A DNA stretch of 64,000 nt, taken from contig NC_073340.2 of assembly GCF_027580225.2 (NCBI RefSeq), positions 21,088,001 through 21,152,000 of the forward strand. Reading direction: 5' to 3'. The notes under the pieces were generated by a model, which made no database searches, was not told where the DNA came from, and saw only the letters and a list, made by a program, of their open reading frames with translations. Source of the DNA: Misgurnus anguillicaudatus. Lineage: Eukaryota > Chordata > Actinopteri > Cypriniformes > Cobitidae. Positions 55,973-64,000 of the stretch are shown one piece after another. Made by a program: the position numbers and the translations under genes. Within the stretch, counting starts at the first letter, position 1, and each line of letters begins with the position of its first letter.

Positions 55973-55976
55973 TTAA

Positions 55977-57784
55977 AGATTATGAGGGCACATTCATTTT
56001 TTATATATATAAAAAAATCTTACAGATTATTTGTAAAAAAAAAAGCCACAATATTCCAAAAAAATTAATTTAATTGTGACTAAGTATACAAAAAATGCAA
56101 AGAAAAATGAAAAGCTCATTAGTTATCTGGATACATTGACTACACTGTTAATTAATACTTGTTAAACATGTTTTGTTGTAATATTTTGTAGTCATTGTCC
56201 CGGGCTATGTCTTAATAAACTTTGCACACGTGTAATTTTTTTCTCAATCCTCTATAAATTCTTAACAGACACCAATGCAACATCCATACAACATTTTTAT
56301 GGATCTTCATAATAAAATCTTCAAATAAGAGCAATGATGTCAATCGTTCAAAGTTGGACATTACTTTTTGCCATTACTGTAGATGCTTTCTAAAATGTCT
56401 TCCTAAGTCAAAAAAATTACCCTTGGTTTTAAAGACAAGGTTAAACATAGTCCTAAACTAAAACACATGTATGAGCGGTCTCAAATTAAAATTACTTTCA
56501 CTGACAGATCCTAAAATATGCCAGTGCCATTGATTTGTCTATACACACTGGTAACGTCTTTTTCAAAGGCATGTTTATAAAAGATGCTTAAACATCTTAA
56601 TTTAACTGACTTTAACTAAACATTGACTGTGAAACCAGGCCCAAGTGTAGTAAAGTTTATGTTAAATTCATGACTTAAAGGCATATAAATAAATGCAGAA
56701 GGATAACACACAAAATAACTCATTTATTCATAAGATTATCTAGATATCAAATTTAATTAAGTCATATTAAAAATTAATTACAATATAAAAATAGTCCTGT
56801 TTTAAAAAGGAAAATTGAGTTCTCATCTGTTTTAACTTAGTACACATTATAGCCCCTGTCATCACCCCCCTCTTATCACAAATATTCCAGTCCTTTAGAA
56901 CTGGAATGGTTTGTTCAAGGTCACAATAACCTCGCTGTCCAACTCGCAGTATGGGAGAGGTTATGAGAACAGTCCAGAGAAAGCTTTAACTGGAGTTATG
57001 GCACATCCAATGCATCCTTCAATGGACATCCACATAAAAATAGCAAACACAAGGCTTGCCCTTCACAAAATCATACACAGAGGCCTAATACAAAAAACGA
57101 TTCCCTCCGCCCAAGACAAGTCTGTTCTTTTCAATCTTATCTTTGCACCTGCAGTAATGTTTAAGCAGTGAGACACAGAGTGTTTGCCTCAGTGTTTCAG
57201 TGGGAGTGGAGACTGTGTGCCAGTTACAGCAGCTGTGATACACGCCACCCTGAACTAGCACCTCAAACAGGCTAAGGAAGTCCACAGAGATGTGGAATCT
57301 GTTATAAAGATATGGCTCACGAATCAAGGCCACAGGTTCAATGATACAGGTCAAGGGATAGTGAATGGTAGAAAAGCCACACACGAAGGCAGAGAGCATC
57401 CATTAAAACGGATTCCATTAAATGACTACATTCTCTAACTTTTAGAAGATAATCATTACTGTTTAAAAACTCGAGGCGATGTTCTGGCAACAACTTATTT
57501 CCTATGGCCCTGACTGAGACCTGGGTTCTACAAAAAGTACCATGACTTTTAAATAAATCTTGATTGTGTACACTTAGTTCTGTAGTTATTTCTGTATACA
57601 ATAAAATTAACAATTTGTGTTAGCAAATATTGTCTATGAACACATTTCATCACAAGATGGCGCTGTAATACACCTAAAGCAGAGGTTCTGAAAACAAACA
57701 GATTATGTGGGTGATTGTAATTGCATGTGCATTTGTCCAGTCATTTTTCTACTTTTTTCAAATGGTTATATTTTTTATTATTTT

Positions 57785-57788
<4 letters not shown>
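55977..57788. other. intergenic between fshr and foxn2
   Basis: AT-rich, no transposon ends or exons recognised. Frames of 86-104 codons near 57.0-57.6 kb show no domain. Confidence 0.4.

Positions 57789-57848
<60 letters not shown>
57789..57848. repeat. (AC)30 microsatellite
   Basis: Pure AC dinucleotide run of 60 nt. Confidence 0.98.
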
Positions 57849-57851
<3 letters not shown>

Positions 57852-58135
57852 ACCTTAGTATCAGAGTTTGACAGTAACAGAATTGACACAATTCCCACAA
57901 CAGGATGATTTGATTTTCAGCTATAAACAGTTTCATCTATAACAACATAAACTAACGGCTTTTGTGGACCAAATTTACTTCCGGTAGACTAGTGCATAGA
58001 ATCAAACAATAGTGTCTTTCTACAGTAAAGCTAGATTATTTCTGATAACAACGAAAATAAATAAACAGTAAATTGCCTTAGTTCAATTCATAGCTAAAAC
58101 GTATTAACTAGGCTACTATACTGTGAATGAACTAA

Positions 58136-58370
58136 CCTTACGAAAATTAACCATGGTTTTATTGTGGTAAAAGTGTAGTAACCGTGTTTTTTTTTTGGTG
58201 TATTAATTACTATCAGCAAAACCATCTTACTACACTAACCATGGTTTAGCTATGGTTTTTGAAAACCATGGTTGTCAAAACCATGGTTATTTTGTGGTTA
58301 CCATGGTTTTACTGGTAAACATGTTTTTTTTTTTTAACTGTAGTAAAACCTTGGTTAATTTTCGTAAGGG
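58136..58370. mobile_element. MITE with CCTTACGAAAATTAACCATG termini
   Basis: Inverted ends CCTTACGAAAATTAACCATG and TTGGTTAATTTTCGTAAGG; the interior has several AACCATGGTT palindromes. Confidence 0.82.
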
Positions 58371-59197
58371 CAACGTTACTGTGTAAAAAAAGGAATGTAC
58401 CACAGATACTTAAATTCTTACCTGCCAAATTTCTTGCTCTGTCTCCCCTCTTTTTTAGGAAACCGAAACATTTTTATTTACACACGGTATTTGTTTCACA
58501 GGTCAATTTAGTCACTAGCCAGAGTGAAAAACAAGCACAGACCGGTTGCTAACTTTGGTCCACTCCACACGCGGAAAGGTTTTAATCAGACCCACGCGCA
58601 TTGACGCGTTTACACATTTGCTTGTTATTGATTCTAAAAGCCGTTTGTTCATGTCGTTGCCGCTAAAACCCATCTATAAGACATTTTTACAGCAAATATT
58701 ATATTGTTAAAGACTAAAAAATGAAGACTTTGGACACCAAATGTACCTACAGTTATATCACCCATAACAAACCATTTCTATTTAAAATACCAGTAGGCCT
58801 ATGCATTGTCTGTATGCATAGCATGCATACAAACTAGGTGTGTCAGAACAGTAACAGCTGGCAATGAACAATGTAATCTTCTTGTTGGCCATTATTTGGT
58901 CAGACTACCAATCCACATTTTTACACAAAATTCTATCAAACATGTAAAATGAAAAGCATGCAAACTGCTTGTTTATGGGTGCCACTCGATTGCGTAAACA
59001 TGCCATGTGATAAGGTCATGTGACATGTGTAAGAAAGTACTAATGTACATGTGTAGTGTACTGACATTTGAAAAGTAGACATAAAGGCCTGTTTGCACCA
59101 AGAATAAAAAACAGACAACAGCATTGTGTTTATTGTACTTTGTGTGCTAAAATTGTAATAGATTTTGATTGACTGTCAACGTTTTATCACTCAAGAG

Positions 59198-59696
59198 CAG
59201 TGTTGGGGGTAACACATTACAAGTAACTTGAGTTACGTAATAATATTACTTTTCTGAAGTAACGAGTAAAGTAACGCATTACTTTTTAAAAGTACACATT
59301 AATATTTGAGTTACTTTTTCAAAAAAAGTAACTCAAGTTACTTTTTTAGTTTAATTAATTTGATTAAAAAATATGTACTGAATTAAACTAAACGTATGCA
59401 CTCTCTGTGCCTGTGTGGAAACAGTTTGAGTCAGAAACTGAGATGGCAGGCCAGAGCTAAACATTTTTGTGATGAAATATGCAATTTCTGAATGCAGAAC
59501 TTTTCAGTCATAAAAACACCTGCAAGGCCTGAAAGAGATCAAGCTTTAGCCAAGAAAAAGTAACGCAAAAGTAACTAAAAGTAACGTAAGCATTACTTTC
59601 CATGAAAAGTAACTAAGTAATGCAATTAGTTACTTTTTTTGGGAGTAACTTAATATTGTAATGCATTACTTTTTAAAGTAACTTTCCCCAACACTG
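59198..59696. mobile_element. hAT element CAGTGTTGGGG family, copy 2 (inverted)
   Basis: Begins CAGTGTTGGGGGTAAC and ends AAAGTAACTTTCCCCAACACTG minus its first bases. Flanked by an exact 8-bp duplication CTCAAGAG (59190-59197, 59697-59704). Confidence 0.9.
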
Positions 59697-59761
59697 CTCA
59701 AGAGTGAAAAATAATCCCTCTGACCGTGATCTCAACAATATTATTCATCTGAATCAATATA

Positions 59762-60194
59762 ATAGGGGATTATCACGCTGATACGTAGTACTTCCGCTTT
59801 CAGTGATTTTTGTGCACGTCCACTTCCGGTGGATCGTAATGCCAGTTCTGCTGGTCCAGAATGAACAGAAAGTTGTTGAGAAAGGTACGTAAAGGAAAGA
59901 TGGTGTTGTAGAAACGTAGTAAAGTAAAAGTCCAGATTGTTGGGGATTGCCCCATTAAATGCTGATAGATATATTATTGACCGCTGCAGTATTCACAACA
60001 CTGATAATTTGTTGCTAAATGTAATGAAGTTTGTAAAATGTAAAAGTATAGATTCAAAGTATTTGTACTTCGTTAACTTACATTCACCGCTGCCTAACAG
60101 GATGTTAAATACCTCATCTAACTGCGCCGGAAGTGGACATGCACAAAGTTGACAAATCCCGCCCACGAAACCCGGAAGCGTGATAATCCCCTAT
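59762..60194. mobile_element. MITE with ATAGGGGATTATCACGC termini
   Basis: Exact 17-bp inverted ends ATAGGGGATTATCACGC, 433 bp apart, with GGAAGTGGAC/GTCCACTTCC blocks inside. Confidence 0.8.
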
Positions 60195-60305
60195 TGTGTT
60201 GTGTACACTGCTAATCCTTTAAATTTTAAAAATGTTTATCTTTTCAAAAAACATCTAGATTTTTTCACATTATCCTTAAAGGTATCATCAGTATTCAATT
60301 TGTAT

Positions 60306-60480
60306 ACAGGGCTGTTGAATGCTTTATTCTGATTGGTTGAGAAACGTTCCAAGAGGATGCATTATTTCTCGATAAACCCACACCTGACCTGTCTTAAAAA
60401 AAAACACCAGAGCAATGTCTTAGCAATGTCTGTGATAACCGTGGTGAAACAGCACGACGCGTTGGGTGTGCATTATTTTC
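60306..60480. repeat. transposon end fragment (GGGCTGTTGAATGC)
   Basis: GGGCTGTTGAATGCTTTATT followed by CTGATTGGTTGAGAAACG resembles, inverted, CGTTTCAACCAATCAGAATG inside the intron 8 hAT at 52350. No partner end is present. Confidence 0.5.
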
Positions 60481-60614
60481 AAATATTTGAACGGCCCAGT
60501 CAATTATTCTGATTCTATTCCTGAATTTAGTCACTTTATTACTTCAAAGTTACTTCAAAGTCGTTTTATAATAAGGAGCAAAAAGAAACAATAAATAGGT
60601 AAAAGAAAGAACTC

Positions 60615-62413
60615 TTTATTCTTTAATACCATATATAATGCAACAATTGCATATCTTTGGCAAAAATAAACTTTATAAACCTTTTATTAACAGAGGTTAG
60701 CTTACAAAATAAAAAATCAGGTTCAGTCTGCCACAAACACATGGCAAATGAACACGACAAAATTGATGGGGAAGTGGCAACTATAAGTGGCTCATATTTT
60801 AATAATTAATAATAATAACATAATAATAATTAATAGGCAGCTTCTTTCAAAATTGGCATCAGGTTCTAAAACTACTTCTTACCCCCTTCCATTAATACTT
60901 GCATTCAGTATCAGCACAATGCACAGCCGAAGAGGCAGGGGGGTGTCTAGAAATTGGCAGCCATGGTTAAAGTGACAGGAAAATAACTTTACAAGGATAG
61001 GCAGTTTTGACATAATATTATTGAACTCAAATAATAAGTTCTAGGTTCTGCTATGCCAGTGTGAGGGGGCAGATGGCAGTTACATTTCACAATTTCACAT
61101 GCTCGGGTATATAAAATTATCACGTAGCCTCAAACAAACAATTAAAACCTCAATCAAATCAAACAAACAATGGTTCAGGGTCACAGCGTACACACAGCCA
61201 AGCGAATTTTGTGAGCATCAACTTTGGCGATCTGTAACTGTAGTCCAGAAAGTTTTTACTCCTCACCCAGTGATGCTTCAGTTATATTCCTGTAGAGTGT
61301 TTCTGGCTCTCCGATCGCCTTTCGGCTCCTTGCTACACAAATATAATTTAACTTCCTGCGGTTCTGTTCCTATGACTTTTCTCGGTCAGCTCCTCGAGTG
61401 AGCTACGCAAAAAGTTTTTGCTTCTTTGCAGGCCAGCTTATTGTGCAGTTCACATTGTCTCTAGTTCCCTCTCAGCTTTGGGAACTCTGGAAGTTTGAAG
61501 AAGCGTGAAAAACCCATTACTGGAGGTACTGTCCCACAGGTCGAAGCAATAAAAACATGACAACAGCCTGATTCGGTGACACTTTGCACCAAGGAGCAGT
61601 GAGGGATAAGTGGTTTACATATCTTGCAGTAGATGTAAAGAAGTTCTTGTTGTGATTGGCCTTTAATGAAAAGCATTTATTCATGTCAGTGCAGGGTGGG
61701 ATGATAAAACACCTGGTGATGCAGATCAGTGGAGAAACACTTATGTGCATGCAACGAAAAGCTTTCGATCTGTCCCCCAGGTTCTCAAAGTCATAGTGGT
61801 CAGGTTGGGGATGCAAACTGATCCAATGAGGACGCTAGAGCGAAGTCACACGGTTTTGACATCATAAGTGCGTCAGCAAAAGGCTCCCATTGGCATGCCA
61901 TCACCACCACACAGGATATAAACCAGCAGTACAAAAATAAAATAACTACAGGTATTTAGGTCAACTAATTATTGCATTTCTCTTTGTCTCATGTTTATGA
62001 ACCAATGTCTTATGATCCTAAATCAATGGCACTTACAAAAATGTCCCCTCTATTATGCAGAAACAGGAGAGGATGAAGGAGCTCTTTAAATCCATGCATT
62101 CACTTTCTGTATAAATATGTTTTTTGTTGATTTAGAGGTGGAAGCATGCAAATCTTCTGTAAAAGTCTGAAGCTTTTTTGACAATTAACATCTTCAAACA
62201 ATGTCATTGACAAACTTAAATGATGTGGGATGTCCGTATGGCTTTTCTCTCCTGTGTTCGTATTGCCATGTTTGATGAATAGACCAGGATGTTATCCCGG
62301 TTAAAACAACCAAAGAAAAACCAAGACAAGGAGGAAGATACACCAAACCAGAATAAGGAGGTCGGGCAGGTCACAGGATAGGGGTGGGGTTAGAAAGTTT
62401 GCAGGGTAGGGGC
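60615..62413 (-). other. foxn2: probable foxn2 3' UTR
   Basis: Mostly unique sequence after the foxn2 stop, without the transposons that fill the rest of the intergenic DNA. Minus-strand AATAAA candidates lie at 61681-61676 and 60620-60615; the second gives an 1.8-kb UTR. Extent is a guess. Confidence 0.35.
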
Positions 62414-62742
62414 TCAATTCCTACTGAGCTTCCTGCTCTTGCGTCTTGAGGCGACTAAACTCGTGCGAATGCCGGCCAGGTGCAGGAGCGAACCGGCTGC
62501 CTCCTTAAGCTCCTCGTCCACCTCAGGCCGAGAATCTCTCCTGCTCCTCTTCCCTGATAACGGGCCCTGAACCCATCTGCCCCGATCTTCTTTTTCCCGC
62601 TCGTGGTGCAAACCCAGACTAAAGTCGAGTGGTTGTGAAGGCTTCTGGCAGGGAGTGGCGGGGGTGCTGCTGTAATTGTGATCCTGCTTTGGATCGCGAA
62701 TCACAACCACTACATCCCTTCGCGAGAGATCTATGGGTCCGT
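62414..62742 (-). CDS. foxn2: foxn2 terminal coding exon (C-terminus)
   Basis: Read on the minus strand, this open stretch ends with TGA at 62416-62414. It encodes a C-terminal segment of a forkhead factor of the FOXN2/FOXN3 type. Two blocks match human FOXN2 as I know it: DPKQDHNYS, and near the end VDEELKEAAGSLLHLAGIRT, followed by a basic tail. The human protein continues CLGSLIS; here it is SLVASRRKSRKLSRN. The forkhead DNA-binding domain would be in exons beyond the right edge. The acceptor is uncertain. The upstream exon ends in phase 1, which fits an AG at 62744-62743 (exon from 62742) or 62732-62731 (exon from 62730). The better-looking AG just 5' of TTGTGACTC near 62782 is out of phase. 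FOXN3 is the alternative. Confidence 0.8.
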
Positions 62743-62881
62743 CTTGATCATATGAGTCAAATAAACCATATGCAGAGTCACAACTGATGATTGGTTTATG
62801 TGCATAAATGAATAAATAGTGTTTTTTGATGCGATACATGAATAATAAAAAAAAGATGTGGATGTATGATAGCGGTCTTAC

Positions 62882-62950
62882 ATGAGTCAATGTTCTGCTC
62901 GGAGGCAGACTTTAACAGCATCATGGCGGAGGCAGCATCAAAATCACATT
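62882..62950 (-). CDS. foxn2: foxn2 internal exon
   Basis: 69-nt exon on the minus strand between acceptor CTTTTTACAG (62960-62951) and donor GTAAGA (62881). It starts and ends in phase 1 and encodes CDFDAASAMMLLKSASEQNI then DS. This matches human FOXN2 around SDIDAAAAMMLLNTSIEQGI. With the preceding exon the junction reads ALKECDFD, as human NLKESDID. Confidence 0.85.
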
Positions 62951-63294
62951 CTGTAAAAAGAAAGAAATGTTTGATGCGCACACACACAGGTACTGGTGTG
63001 CGTTTCTGCCTGTGTATGTGTGCGTTTAAGTGAATGAGTCACTTCCACCCAGTGGCGAAACAGTCTCTCTCTCTCATTTAAAAGTATCACTGCCTTGGTT
63101 GTCAAGGTTACGGATACAGGAAAGAGATGGCATCACTGTGCAGTATGTGGACTGGGCCAGTAGGGGGTGATCAGAACAAAAGCAGTTGAGATGAGTGATA
63201 GTTTTCAATGTGTGATGATATGTCTGCTAATAATAATAAGTAAGGAATGTGAGCGAATTGTGAAGTATGTGAACCAATGAAGTGTACTACTAAC

Positions 63295-63350
63295 CTTTAA
63301 GGGCACAGCCCTGCTCGGACAAGAAAAGGTGATGAGGAGGAGAAGAGGCA
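63295..63350 (-). CDS. foxn2: foxn2 internal exon
   Basis: 56-nt exon on the minus strand, acceptor TTCTCTATAG (63360-63351), donor GTTAGT (63294). One leading base, 18 codons and one trailing base: ASSPPHHLFLSEQGCALK. It resembles the human FOXN2 segment SPHYLSSVIKQNQVRNLK that follows the forkhead domain, and its phase joins correctly to the next exon. Similarity is loose, so the call leans on phase and position. Confidence 0.72.
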
Positions 63351-63552
63351 CTATAGAGAAGAGAGGGAGATTACTACATAACTATATACGGGCGCGAAAA
63401 AATTAAGACAATGGGTCTCATTTACTAAGCATACAAAATCGTCAAATTCAAGGACGTTTCAAGGACTTTCCAGGTCAAATACCCTCAAATTTAAGGACTA
63501 AATGTGGGGACACATTTCAAGTGAGAGCATAATGTTACCTTTTCAGATACAT

Positions 63553-63825
63553 TGTTACAGTTCCCTTTCGAGGGAACTCGCGCTGCGTCACTGGAGTGAC
63601 ACTTTGGGGACGCCTCCAGGGGTAAGTGTGTCTGAATGTGTACATCAAATTCAACCAGGTGGGCTTAATGACAAAGACAGGGTGACGCGGGAGCCAGGAA
63701 GTATATCGCTATCTGAAATATTGCCAAAGATGGCGTTACAGAGACGCAGGAAGTATGGCTAGGGAGACGCAGCGTCTCATTCCCTTCTCAGGGAACAACA
63801 GTTACATACGTAACCCGAGACGTTT
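63553..63825. mobile_element. cyprinid-type interspersed repeat in foxn2 intron
   Basis: Starts GTTACAGTTCCCTTTCGAGG and, inverted at the right end, TACGTATGTAACTGTTGTTC with CCTGAGAAGGGAATGAGACG. I know the latter stretch as a frequent repeat in carp-family genomes. Its left part carries GAGTGACACTTTGGGGACGC. Confidence 0.65.
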
Positions 63826-64000
63826 TCATGTGTCAAACACAACAATGCAAAAAAGCATTTTGGTATGAATCAACATTCGCATACAGAAGATATAAGCATT
63901 TAAAGCGAACAGTTTAGCACGTGTGCTTAAAAGGCTAGACATTTTATGATATTATCCTACACTACACAGGGAATAATATGGATTTTTTTCCAGAAAACTT

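Noticed and set aside
62414..63350. foxn3 instead of foxn2
   Set aside because: The blocks DAASAMMLL and DPKQDHNYS fit FOXN2 better in my recollection, and FOXN2 is syntenic with FSHR and NRXN1. FOXN3 stays possible until a tree is made.

Overview
The window looks like nuclear DNA of a teleost fish, most likely a cypriniform. Genes are split by GT-AG introns, no operon structure is visible, and the proteins read as vertebrate orthologues. Intergenic and intronic DNA is packed with short non-autonomous DNA transposons and one tRNA-derived SINE of types I associate with zebrafish, carp and relatives. Species cannot be named from the sequence alone.

Three genes are supported. (1) The 3' end of a neurexin-1 gene (nrxn1, + strand): a stalk exon at 213-285/294 with two alternative donors, and the terminal exon at 4874-5175 encoding the transmembrane segment and the PDZ-binding tail, followed by a 3' UTR with poly(A) signals at 6598 and 6750. 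(2) A complete follicle-stimulating hormone receptor gene (fshr, + strand, 42574-54383): ten coding exons, every intron in phase 2, summing to 2001 nt or 666 residues. The first nine exons encode the signal peptide and leucine-rich repeat ectodomain; exon 10 encodes the hinge and seven-helix domain. (3) The 3' end of a forkhead gene, best matched to foxn2 (- strand, 63350-62414), convergent with fshr. The order nrxn1-fshr-foxn2 and the orientations agree with human chromosome 2p16, but lhcgr, gtf2a1l, ston1 and ppp1r21, which lie between FSHR and FOXN2 in human, are not seen.

Between nrxn1 and fshr (about 6.8-42.5 kb) there is no convincing gene. The region holds transposon copies, several nested, plus three tandem arrays: a 24-bp array rich in the octamer TGACGTCA at 14.16-14.85 kb, two CACGTG-rich arrays carried by a mobile element at 6.9-7.6 kb, and a (TC)39 microsatellite at 20.2 kb. 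Three Harbinger-like copies share the terminus TGGCGCTTTTCCATTGCATA; two of them have 3-bp TTA/TAA target duplications. Around ten elements from different families are flanked by TTAA. Clear hAT insertions have 8-bp target duplications, for example at 9262, 12587, 33894, 44171, 51236 and 59198.

Within fshr, introns 1, 2, 3 and 8 are swollen by nested mobile elements (up to three levels in intron 3), while introns 4-7 and 9 are compact (76-276 bp). The most notable observations are a tandem-donor alternative splice in nrxn1, a cysteine-poor and sequon-rich N-terminal cap in Fshr, the TGACGTCA array, multiply nested transposons used as a relative clock, and remnants of BED-finger and THAP-like transposase coding. 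No clearly novel functional system was found.
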